Shown: positions 1 to 6,296 of the stretch, in pieces
How positions within the stretch are numbered: the first letter of the stretch is position 1
How the letters are laid out: each line of letters begins with the position of its first letter
From: a virus
Virus record (IMG/VR): IMGVR_UViG_3300020477_001177
Span: 1-20,821 of that record
Strand: one strand, 5' to 3'
Length of the DNA stretch: 20,821 nucleotides
Translations under genes and position numbers: made by a program
Notes under the pieces: generated by a model
What the model was told of the DNA's origin: nothing
The model's database searches: none
The model's input: only the letters and a program-made list of their open reading frames with translations

Positions 1-1
1 T

Positions 2-223
2 AATACACTTGCTTCTTGTATGGAAGAATTTCCATACGATTATATTATTGACAAATACAAACCTATTGCAGATGATATTTTAAATGCATACGAACTTGAA
101 CCTACTAATAACTTGTGGCTTGGCAAAAAAGATAATATTACGTGGGATCATATGCCTTCAAAATATTGGAACTATAATAACCTTATCGGAATACACAGAT
201 TAATTGAAACACATGACATTTAA
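2..223 (+). CDS. Hypothetical protein, 3' part only (5' end outside window)
   Basis: The reading frame is open from base 2 and shows 73 residues before its TAA at 221-223. An ATG exists at 20 but has no ribosome binding site before it, and the frame stays open upstream, so the visible part is probably the C-terminus of a longer protein. It is rich in aromatic and acidic residues (for example KYWNYNNL near the end), with no membrane segment and no motif I recognise. Its last 11 bases overlap the radical SAM gene that follows, which suggests translational coupling and a shared transcript. No function is assigned. Confidence 0.6.
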   Translation, partial: NTLASCMEEFPYDYIIDKYKPIADDILNAYELEPTNNLWLGKKDNITWDHMPSKYWNYNNLIGIHRLIETHDI

Positions 224-1259
224 AAATATACACGGCTGGCCGCTTGAACATTGGCACATTGAACTATGTTCTAAATGTAGTTTAAAATGTCCTAGATGTT
301 CTAGACAAGAAGTTCCGGAAGGACTTACAAATAAAGAATTATCACTAGGATGGTTTCAAAAAAACTTTAAAGGTAAACTTTTAAAACAAGTTAAAAAACT
401 AACTTTCTGTGGAGATGATGGTGATCCAATATATGCTAAAGATTTACTAAAAATATTGTCTTGGTTTAGAAAAAATAATAATAAAGTACAATTTGTTATA
501 GTTACTAACGGTTCTTATAAAACAAAAACATGGTGGGAAGACTTAAATTCTATTTTAAATGAAAAAGATCATATACATTTTTCACTTGATGGATGGAATC
601 AAACTTCAAACAATCTATACAGGGTCAACTGCAATTGGTATTCTATAATGTTAGGAATTAATGTCCTACGTGAAAGTAAAGCATACAAAACATGGGCCGC
701 GATTGCATTTAAATTTAACGAAGATAAAATAGGATTTATGCGTCAGTTGGCAAAACAATATAAATTTGATAATTTCCAATTGACATTAAGTACAAAATTT
801 AACAAAAATTATCCAAGTTATCCTACCAATGATCCTTTACAACCAAGTGACAAATATATTGCAACTGGTAGGTTTACCAGACAATCTACTAAACTAACCA
901 ACAAAAAATGGGAAGATAACTGTCTTGCTCTTTACACAAAAAGATTTTATAATGAAAATATAGAACAAGAGTATGCTAGAGTATCTAGATCTATTGTTCC
1001 GTTATGTATGATAGGCAATAAAGGTTTATATATAAATGCTGAAGGAAAATTTTATCCTTGTTGTTGGACAGGGTTAAGATACGCACATAACAAAAACATT
1101 TTTAACTATATTAATATGACAAGTACTCTAGGAGAAATATTAGACGATCCTATGTGGAAAAAATTATTTACAGATTTATTATTTGGACAAGGTCCACGTG
1201 AATGCGGTGAAAAATGCTCCGCAAAAAAATGGAATTTAGATCATGCGACAAGTTGGTAG
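213..1259 (+). CDS. Radical SAM protein with Cys-rich SPASM/Twitch-like C-terminus
   Basis: A 348-residue enzyme of the radical SAM superfamily. The CxxxCxxC signature that binds the SAM-cleaving 4Fe-4S cluster is at residues 22-29 (CSLKCPRC). A glycine-rich GDDGDP stretch about 45 residues later fits the SAM-binding strand. The C-terminal third carries further cysteines (PLCMIGN, YPCCWTG, ECGEKCS), as in SPASM/Twitch domains that hold an auxiliary cluster; such enzymes often modify peptides or proteins. I chose ATG 213 over the in-frame TTG at 204 because it is the stronger codon and sits inside the upstream stop region (overlap 11 nt). The substrate cannot be read from the sequence. An IscA-like Fe-S carrier lies two genes downstream, consistent with cluster supply. 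The fold call is secure, the function open. Confidence 0.88.
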   Translation: MTFKNIHGWPLEHWHIELCSKCSLKCPRCSRQEVPEGLTNKELSLGWFQKNFKGKLLKQVKKLTFCGDDGDPIYAKDLLKILSWFRKNNNKVQFVIVTNGSYKTKTWWEDLNSILNEKDHIHFSLDGWNQTSNNLYRVNCNWYSIMLGINVLRESKAYKTWAAIAFKFNEDKIGFMRQLAKQYKFDNFQLTLSTKFNKNYPSYPTNDPLQPSDKYIATGRFTRQSTKLTNKKWEDNCLALYTKRFYNENIEQEYARVSRSIVPLCMIGNKGLYINAEGKFYPCCWTGLRYAHNKNIFNYINMTSTLGEILDDPMWKKLFTDLLFGQGPRECGEKCSAKKWNLDHATSW

Positions 1260-1581
1260 AAAAAGTTACGGAAAAGTAAAAGTAAAAAGAACAAAGCCAG
1301 GTTTAGATGAAGTACCTGAGGATTGTGGTTACGATAAAAGATTTAAGTATGATATCGACATGAATTCAAACGGTATTATGGGAGAATGTATTGAATGGTG
1401 TACAGCAAATTGTAAAAGCAAATGGGGTTGGTGGTTTGAAGGACCTAAAGATGCTGTTCCAAACCCTTATCACCATAATTGGGAAGATCAAAATAGTTTT
1501 ATGAGTTTTGAAGATAAAAAAGAAGCTACTGCATTTTTTCTAGCAATCGGAGTTGCCAATATGGGCAACAATAACAGGTAA
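1243..1581 (+). CDS. Conserved-looking hypothetical protein, 112 aa
   Basis: A 112-residue protein overlapping the radical SAM gene by 17 nt and followed 8 nt later by the IscA-like gene, so probably co-transcribed with both. The N-terminus is basic (RKSYGKVKVKR). The middle is rich in Trp and Cys (ECIEWCTANCKSKWGWW), and the C-terminal half reads like a small alpha/beta domain (SFMSFEDKKEATAFFLAIG). The three cysteines within about 10 residues could bind metal, but no known zinc or Fe-S motif fits. Position between two Fe-S related genes suggests a role with them; this is inference. No family recognised. Confidence 0.7.
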   Translation: MRQVGRKSYGKVKVKRTKPGLDEVPEDCGYDKRFKYDIDMNSNGIMGECIEWCTANCKSKWGWWFEGPKDAVPNPYHHNWEDQNSFMSFEDKKEATAFFLAIGVANMGNNNR

Positions 1582-1589
1582 ATATTAAT

Positions 1590-1925
1590 ATGAAATGGTT
1601 TGAAATTACAGATACAGCAAAAGCACAGATGGAAGGATTACTATCAAAAAATCCTGACAAATATGCAATTAGTTTAGCAGTCAAAGGTGGCGGATGTGCA
1701 GGCTTCAAATACGAATGGGGATTTGTTGAATCCAAAGACAACATAAAAGAAGATGATGTTACGGAAGACTGGGGCACTGGAAGATTTGTTGTAGACGAAA
1801 CTTCAATGATGTACGTTGCTGGTACAAAAATAGACTGGAAAGAAGAAGTTTTCGGATCTCAATTTGAAATCATTAATCCAAATGCATCAGGCGGCTGTGG
1901 CTGTGGAGAATCATTTGGAGTATAA
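1590..1925 (+). CDS. HesB/IscA-type iron-sulfur cluster carrier
   Basis: A 111-residue A-type Fe-S carrier, the normal length for the family. The three ligand cysteines are in place: C36 in GGGCAGF and C103/C105 in the C-terminal GGCGCGES. The N-terminal ITDTAKAQ segment is also typical. Proteins of this family hold a 2Fe-2S or 4Fe-4S cluster and pass it to apo-enzymes; they are known auxiliary genes in marine T4-like phages. Here the gene lies in an operon-like row with a radical SAM enzyme, which needs 4Fe-4S clusters, so it may serve that enzyme or replenish host Fe-S proteins during infection. The ATG at 1590 follows the previous stop by 8 nt. The stop at 1925 directly abuts the next gene. 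Confidence 0.93.
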   Translation: MKWFEITDTAKAQMEGLLSKNPDKYAISLAVKGGGCAGFKYEWGFVESKDNIKEDDVTEDWGTGRFVVDETSMMYVAGTKIDWKEEVFGSQFEIINPNASGGCGCGESFGV

Positions 1926-2672
1926 GTGGACACAGCATTTATAATAGGCAACGGCGAAAGCAGAGCAATTTTTCCTATAGAAGATTTAAAAAATAAAGGC
2001 ATAATTTACGGATGTAATGCCATATACAGAGATCGTCCTGATCTTTGTGATCATATTGTCGCAGTTAATCCTCCAATGTATGAAGAATTAAAATTATGGT
2101 ATGATAAAACAAATCCTAATTTAAAAATATACGGTCCGGAAGATATATCTAAGTGGAATTATGTAATGCCAAATGATAAAGAAGAAGATTGCCCTAAAGG
2201 TTTAAAACTTTACAGAATTTGGCGAGGTGGTGATCTTAAAAAAGGCAATAGAATTAGAACAGTTGATTTTTCTCAAAATAGAGGATCTGGTTGTTCAGCA
2301 ATTTTACTAGCCGCTGAATCAGGAATTAAAAATATAATAATTTTAGCATTTGATATTTTAGGTGCTCAACAATGGATTTATCAAGATCAATTAAGCAGAG
2401 AACAAAATAACGTTTATAAAAACAGTGAAAATTATCCAACAAGAGTTAGTATGAAAGCATATATGAAATATGAATGGATGTTTCAGTTAAGACAAATAAT
2501 TCGTAAACATAAAGATACAAATTTTTACTATATTAATCGCAGAGAATATATTGAAGCTAATCATTTCCTTCGACACTACTTTGATTTGCCTAATATTAAA
2601 GTTGGAATTTATGCTGACCTTAGAAGATGGGTAGATGGATTACGTGATGATATTAAATGGTTAAGACTATAG
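1926..2672 (+). CDS. Rossmann-like GNGESR protein (DUF115/glycosyltransferase-like?), unknown function
   Basis: A 248-residue protein starting at GTG 1926, immediately after the TAA of the IscA gene with no gap. It opens with a hydrophobic strand and a glycine loop (FIIGNGESR), then GCNAIYRDRPD. It has a second block (GSGCSAILLAAESGIKNIIILAFD) shaped like strand-helix-strand of a Rossmann fold. This pair of blocks resembles DUF115/MptE-like proteins and GT42-type sialyltransferases, in which SG..A...A...G...I...G.D lines the nucleotide site. That resemblance is from memory of the patterns, so the enzyme class is tentative. The gene converges on the - strand zinc-ribbon gene, and the two coding regions share 6 nt. 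A glycan-modifying role is possible but unproven. Confidence 0.75.
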   Translation: MDTAFIIGNGESRAIFPIEDLKNKGIIYGCNAIYRDRPDLCDHIVAVNPPMYEELKLWYDKTNPNLKIYGPEDISKWNYVMPNDKEEDCPKGLKLYRIWRGGDLKKGNRIRTVDFSQNRGSGCSAILLAAESGIKNIIILAFDILGAQQWIYQDQLSREQNNVYKNSENYPTRVSMKAYMKYEWMFQLRQIIRKHKDTNFYYINRREYIEANHFLRHYFDLPNIKVGIYADLRRWVDGLRDDIKWLRL

Positions 2673-2679
2673 AGTCTTA
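2662..2679. repeat. Perfect 7-bp inverted repeat at a convergent gene junction
   Basis: TAAGACT at 2662-2668 and AGTCTTA at 2673-2679 are exact reverse complements separated by ATAG. The hairpin covers the stop codons of the + strand gene ending at 2672 and the - strand gene ending at 2667. No T-run follows on either strand, so it is not a textbook intrinsic terminator. It could still slow or stop convergent transcription or protect 3' ends. Confidence 0.55.
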
Positions 2680-2921
2680 GTTGAACTAGCGTCTAATTGG
2701 TATATTTTTCTCATTTTAACACCTACTTTTTGTGCAAATTTCTTGCTATCACAGTATGAACAAACGTGTTTATAATCGTTAGAAGCCCGTTCTGGGTCTA
2801 CTTGTGATCTAGGTCTTAAAAACGTTACTCCGCACGAATCACACTTAAAATAATATATGGTATTTTTGCGGTGAAAGGTGTGGTATATGCCAAGTTTAGA
2901 CTGACGCTCATATAATCTCAT
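2667..2921 (-). CDS. Small zinc-ribbon/treble-clef protein, 84 aa
   Basis: The only convincing - strand gene. The domain has two CxxC knuckles (KCDSCG and VCSYCD) about 25 residues apart, followed by a conserved-looking basic tail (KKFAQKVGVKMRKIY). The spacing fits a zinc-bound treble clef or zinc ribbon. I recall similar small proteins in marine T4-like phages without assigned function. The start is uncertain: in-frame ATGs lie at 2984, 2945 and 2921. I prefer 2921 because 2984 lies upstream of a possible - strand late box (2951-2956) and overlaps the divergent fibre gene. 2945 would give a nearly leaderless start. No good ribosome binding site precedes any of them. A nucleic-acid-binding role is likely from the fold. 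Confidence 0.75.
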   Translation of the reverse strand: MRLYERQSKLGIYHTFHRKNTIYYFKCDSCGVTFLRPRSQVDPERASNDYKHVCSYCDSKKFAQKVGVKMRKIYQLDASSTKTL

Positions 2922-2950
2922 GGTTTTCAACGTTTCTATGAACATAAAAC

Positions 2951-2964
2951 TATTTAATAAATAC
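2951..2964. promoter_or_regulatory. T4-type late promoter box, possibly bidirectional
   Basis: On the + strand AATAAATAC (2956-2964) matches the T4-type late promoter core (TATAAATA-like) and lies 13 nt before the ATG at 2978. The same spot reads ATTAAATA on the - strand (complement of 2951-2958), facing the zinc-ribbon gene. In T4 such boxes are read by gp55-bound RNA polymerase. The + direction is well supported by similar boxes before other structural genes in this window. The - direction is inferred. Confidence 0.6.
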
Positions 2965-2977
2965 ACATAAACATAAT

Positions 2978-3655
2978 ATGGCACGATTAAACATAGACAC
3001 AGGAACAGAGGGAAATTCGGCGACAGGCGATACTTTACGTACCGCTTTTACGAAAGTCAACACGAATTTTGAAGATGTATACCAGTTAGTTGGTGATCCT
3101 TCTACTGGATTATTAACAACCTCACTAACAAACGGTGACGTTAAAGTACAACCGAACGGTACAGGGGTTGTAGAAATTGATCAATTACAAATTAACAATA
3201 CAACTATATCATCTATTACTACAAATGGAGACATCACAATTGAGCCTAATGGCACAGGTGACATTTTGTTAAAACCAGGCGGACAAGTAGGTATAGGAGA
3301 TGTTAGTTCACCTGACACTTCATTACACATCAAACAAGCTAATGCAATTTTAACACTACAAAGAACAACTAGCGACGCAAACACACCTGGCATTAATTTC
3401 CAAAGTATTGGTGGTAACGTAAGAGCCAAGATTTTCATGGATGGAACCGATGGAACGAACAAAGAAATAGTTTTCCAAAACCAAGATGGAAGTATGGCAG
3501 AAAAATTTAGAGTTACACTCAGCGGAGCAAAGGTAACAGGACATTTTGCGGCAACTGGTGCCCAAATAGACTTTACAGCACTTCCAACTTCAGATCCGGC
3601 AGTAGCAGGAAGACTTTGGAGAAGTGGTAACGACGTAAAAATTAGCACAGGATAA
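2978..3655 (+). CDS. Virion structural/tail-fibre-like protein, GTG-repeat family (225 aa)
   Basis: First of three tandem paralogues. The N-terminus carries the shared block TGDTLRTAFTKVNTNFEDVY (about residues 17-36). Two modules of the NGD(V/I)xxxPNGTG type follow (about 52-100). The C-terminal half begins at HIKQANAILTLQRT and ends in a compact RLWRSGNDVKIS segment. Such proteins in marine T4-like phages are annotated as virion structural or fibre proteins. The repeated short beta strands fit a trimeric beta-helical shaft with a tip domain, which is inference. A late box lies 13 nt upstream, giving a very short leader. The next paralogue begins 6 nt after the stop. Confidence 0.82.
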   Translation: MARLNIDTGTEGNSATGDTLRTAFTKVNTNFEDVYQLVGDPSTGLLTTSLTNGDVKVQPNGTGVVEIDQLQINNTTISSITTNGDITIEPNGTGDILLKPGGQVGIGDVSSPDTSLHIKQANAILTLQRTTSDANTPGINFQSIGGNVRAKIFMDGTDGTNKEIVFQNQDGSMAEKFRVTLSGAKVTGHFAATGAQIDFTALPTSDPAVAGRLWRSGNDVKISTG

Positions 3656-3661
3656 TAAACA

Positions 3662-4660
3662 ATGGCTCAGACAACGATAAACGTAGGTAGTAATGCAAAT
3701 GACGGTACAGGTGATGATTTAAGATCAGCCTTTATTGCTGTTAATGCCAATTTTACAGAATTATATGCGGCATCTCCAGTTACGTCTCAAATTTCTTTAG
3801 AAGGAAATGAAATTTCTACAAATACTTCAAATGCAAATTTAAAATTAATTGCAAATGGTACAGGTGTTATAGAATTAGAAGGAATTCAAATTAGAGATAA
3901 TAAAATTGAAGGTACAAGATCAAATGAAGATTTAGAAATTCAAGCATCTGGTACAGGTAATATTATAATTGGTGCAATTAGAATTAATGGTACAACTTTA
4001 AGTGCAGATGATTCAAGTTCAATTAAAATTAATGAAACGTTACACGTTAATACAATCGCATCTGACGATTCATCCGCTGTACAAGTAAGTGATGCTTTAA
4101 ATGTGTCTGGAGTCTTGAGCGTTGATACAATTGATACAAATACTATTAGTTCTAATGACTCAACAGCAATACAAATTATTGATGCATTAAACGTTGCTGG
4201 AACTTTAAGTGCAGACGTAATTGACACTAACGTTATTTCATCTACAGATTCTTCTGCTGTAACAATTTCAGATAATTTACAAGTTAATGGAACATTAACA
4301 GCAACAGCAATTACTGGATTATCGGTATTAAATAATTCTTCACAATCAGATGGCACAGTAACTCACTCAGGATCGTCGGCGGCACAACCATTGGATAGTT
4401 TTGCAGTAGCAACTTATAGAAGTGCAAAATATCAAGTTAGTATTACCGACACATCAAACAGTAGATATGGACTTGATGAAGTTTACGTAACTCATAATGG
4501 TTCAACTGCTTATATTTCAAGCACAGGCGTTAGTTCAACTGGCTCATCTTTAGTTACATATTCAGCAGATGTTAGTGGTGGCCAATGCAGAATATTAATG
4601 ATCCCTATTTCTAGTGACTCTGTTACATATAGATTTGTAAAAACACTAATCAACGTATAA
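3662..4660 (+). CDS. Virion structural/tail-fibre-like protein, GTG-repeat family (332 aa)
   Basis: Second tandem paralogue. N-terminal block NDGTGDDLRSAFIAVNANF (about residues 13-31) matches its neighbours. Residues 40-120 hold two GTG modules (IANGTGVIEL, QASGTGNIII). Residues 130-219 are three exact-length 30-residue repeats built on the pattern ISS.DSSAV.ISD.LNV.GTL. The C-terminal domain from about residue 245 (ATYRSAKYQVSITDT to the end) looks like a globular beta sandwich and resembles a domain seen at the ends of other marine phage structural proteins. It follows the previous gene by 6 nt with no separate promoter box. Probable role: elongated fibre or baseplate-attached spike, with the C-terminal domain outermost (inference). 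Confidence 0.82.
   Translation: MAQTTINVGSNANDGTGDDLRSAFIAVNANFTELYAASPVTSQISLEGNEISTNTSNANLKLIANGTGVIELEGIQIRDNKIEGTRSNEDLEIQASGTGNIIIGAIRINGTTLSADDSSSIKINETLHVNTIASDDSSAVQVSDALNVSGVLSVDTIDTNTISSNDSTAIQIIDALNVAGTLSADVIDTNVISSTDSSAVTISDNLQVNGTLTATAITGLSVLNNSSQSDGTVTHSGSSAAQPLDSFAVATYRSAKYQVSITDTSNSRYGLDEVYVTHNGSTAYISSTGVSSTGSSLVTYSADVSGGQCRILMIPISSDSVTYRFVKTLINV
4049..4318 (+). repeat. Three tandem 90-bp units coding 30-residue repeats
   Basis: Units at 4049-4138, 4139-4228 and 4229-4318 encode three 30-residue repeats without insertions or deletions; each contains a (D/N/T)DS(S/T)A core followed by D(A/N)L(N/Q)V. The DNA of the units has drifted while the protein pattern is kept. A shortened unit (LSADDSSSIKINETLHV) precedes them, so unit number has probably changed by recombination or slippage. 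Confidence 0.75.
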
Positions 4661-4685
4661 ATTACGTTCGGTTTATAGAATTCTA

Positions 4686-4694
4686 AATAAATAA
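4686..4694 (+). promoter_or_regulatory. Late promoter box
   Basis: AATAAATAA contains the TAAATA core of T4-type late promoters. A Shine-Dalgarno-like AGAGGA (4703-4708) and the ATG at 4716 follow, so the transcript would have a short leader with a normal ribosome binding site. Confidence 0.6.
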
Positions 4695-4715
4695 TCATAC
4701 AAAGAGGATTAATAT

Positions 4716-6251
4716 ATGGCACAACAAACTATTGGAATAGGATCAGCGGCTAATGACGGCACAGGTGATCCATTAAGAACAGCATTTACAAAGATAAATG
4801 CAAATTTTACAGAATTATACGGTGCATCACCGTTTGGACAACAAATAGAAATAACAGGAAATCAAATTAGTGCAAATAGCTCTAATGCTGATTTAATTTT
4901 AAATGGAAGTGGTACTGGAGGCGTTGTTGCAAGTGCAATAAGAATTAGTGGAACTTCAATTAGTTCAGATGATTCAAGTCAAGTACAAGTAAACGAAAAT
5001 TTAGACGTTGATGGAAATATTACAGCAACAGGAAATATTACAGCAACAGGAAATATATTTGCTAACGGAAATATTAACTTAGGAAACGCATCAAGTGACC
5101 AAACAAAAGTTGTTGGTGTGTTTGAAGCAGATAATATTCAAATAGATGGTACAACAATTACAACAAATACTACAAACGGATCTGTTACAATTACAGGTAA
5201 CGGTTCAGGTGGTGTAAACATTGACAATTTAACTTTTAATGACAACTCAATTACATCTTCTTCAAATGCAGATATAAATTTGACGCCAGGTGGTACTGGA
5301 AACGTAGTTGCAGGCGCAGTTACATTTAATGGTACAACTTTAAGTGCGGCTGACTCAACAAAAATTACAATAGCAGAAGCATTAGACGTAACTGGAGCAT
5401 TAACAGGAACATCAGGCAGTTTTAGTACAACATTAGGAGTAACTGGTGCAACTACTTTAAGTGGTGGAGCAATAGTAAATGGTAGTCTTACTGCAGGATC
5501 ATTAACTACAAATTCTATTACATCAAATGGATCAAATGCAGATATTTCAATCCAACCAAGTGGTACTGGTGCTGTATCAATTAGTGCGATACAAGTTGCA
5601 GGTACAGAAATATCAAGCACAGATTCATCACAGGTTACAATTAAAGAAAATGTTAGAATTACTGGAACAACAAATACAGCAGATGTTACAACAACAGGTA
5701 ATACAACAATTTCTGGAGCATTAACGTCAGGAACTTTTAATGTTGGTGATTTAAACATTACAGCAGATGGAACAATTTCTACAGATACAAATGGTGACGT
5801 TAATATTGATCCAGCTGGTACTGGTGTTGTTAATATTGCATCAAATATTACTCATACAGGTACACAAACTACAACTGGTCAATTTAATGTTGATAATTTA
5901 AGAATGGACGGCAACGTTCTTTCGGCTACATCAGGTGGTATTACATTAACACCAGCGGCAGGACAAAATGTTACTGTAGGTGGAACTAATACAAACTTCC
6001 AAGCGGCTGAGATTCACGGAACAGTTGGTGAATTTACTACTTTAAGAACAGACAAACTTGAAATGGACACTTCAGATGGAGATATGTCTATTAATACACA
6101 AGGTACAGGTACACTTGATTTTAATACACCTACACAAACTACTATAGGATCGGCAGGCGGAGCATCAGCTCTTCCGGGTGCACCAACAGGGTACTTAAAA
6201 GTCAAGATTGCAGGTACATTAAGAGTTATACCGTTCTGGGATCAAGCATAA
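4716..6251 (+). CDS. Virion structural/tail-fibre-like protein, GTG-repeat family (511 aa)
   Basis: Third and longest tandem paralogue. N-terminal block NDGTGDPLRTAFTKINANF is almost the same as in the preceding gene. The body holds about seven modules of the type SNADIxLxPxGTGxV, several followed by xISxxDSSQVxIxENLxVxG, and one perfect six-residue tandem repeat (GNITAT twice). The C-terminus (ALPGAPTGYLKVKIAGTLRVIPFWDQA region) ends in a short domain common in marine phage structural proteins, the sequence ending in FWDQA. Composition is almost entirely Thr, Ser, Asn, Gly, Ile and Val, as expected for a beta-helical shaft. Preceded by its own late box and SD. Role as fibre or baseplate decoration is inferred. 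Confidence 0.82.
   Translation: MAQQTIGIGSAANDGTGDPLRTAFTKINANFTELYGASPFGQQIEITGNQISANSSNADLILNGSGTGGVVASAIRISGTSISSDDSSQVQVNENLDVDGNITATGNITATGNIFANGNINLGNASSDQTKVVGVFEADNIQIDGTTITTNTTNGSVTITGNGSGGVNIDNLTFNDNSITSSSNADINLTPGGTGNVVAGAVTFNGTTLSAADSTKITIAEALDVTGALTGTSGSFSTTLGVTGATTLSGGAIVNGSLTAGSLTTNSITSNGSNADISIQPSGTGAVSISAIQVAGTEISSTDSSQVTIKENVRITGTTNTADVTTTGNTTISGALTSGTFNVGDLNITADGTISTDTNGDVNIDPAGTGVVNIASNITHTGTQTTTGQFNVDNLRMDGNVLSATSGGITLTPAAGQNVTVGGTNTNFQAAEIHGTVGEFTTLRTDKLEMDTSDGDMSINTQGTGTLDFNTPTQTTIGSAGGASALPGAPTGYLKVKIAGTLRVIPFWDQA
5013..5048 (+). repeat. 18-bp perfect tandem repeat (two copies)
   Basis: The 18-bp unit GGAAATATTACAGCAACA occurs at 5013-5030 and 5031-5048, and two decayed copies follow to about 5084. 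It encodes GNITAT repeats inside the fibre-like protein. Such units can gain or lose copies in frame. Confidence 0.8.
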
Positions 6252-6267
6252 TAACAATCTAATACTC

Positions 6268-6276
6268 CATAAATAC
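6268..6276 (+). promoter_or_regulatory. Late promoter box
   Basis: CATAAATAC matches the T4-type late core. It is followed by a good Shine-Dalgarno AAGGAG (6282-6287) and the ATG at 6297 of the 841-residue structural gene. Confidence 0.65.
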
Positions 6277-6296
6277 TGGTGAAGGAGTAAGTTTTA

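Noticed and set aside
204-212. TTG start extending the radical SAM gene
   Set aside because: ATG 213 is only 9 nt downstream and is the stronger codon. TTG/GTG extensions at 9392, 9659 and 11897 were dropped for the same reason.
20-223. Complete 67-residue gene starting at ATG 20
   Set aside because: The frame is open to base 2 and no SD precedes ATG 20, so a gene cut by the window edge is more likely.
1579-1589. TAAATA before the IscA-like gene as a late promoter
   Set aside because: The hexamer matches, but the flanking bases (GGTAAATATT) do not fit the other boxes and the gene sits inside a tight operon. Left as chance in AT-rich DNA.
2667-2921. HNH homing endonuclease for the - strand Cys-rich gene
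   Set aside because: The two CxxC pairs are present, but no HNH core (paired His with Asn) can be seen.
3181-3648. 155-codon - strand open frame inside the first fibre gene
   Set aside because: It is the antisense of a repetitive GTG-rich coding region; composition is a mirror of the + strand protein, with no own ribosome binding site. The same holds for 3940-4356 and 5138-5758.
4900-6100. CRISPR-like or non-coding direct repeats
   Set aside because: Repeats are in frame, diverged and encode the GTG modules of one intact protein. No constant repeat with unique spacers.
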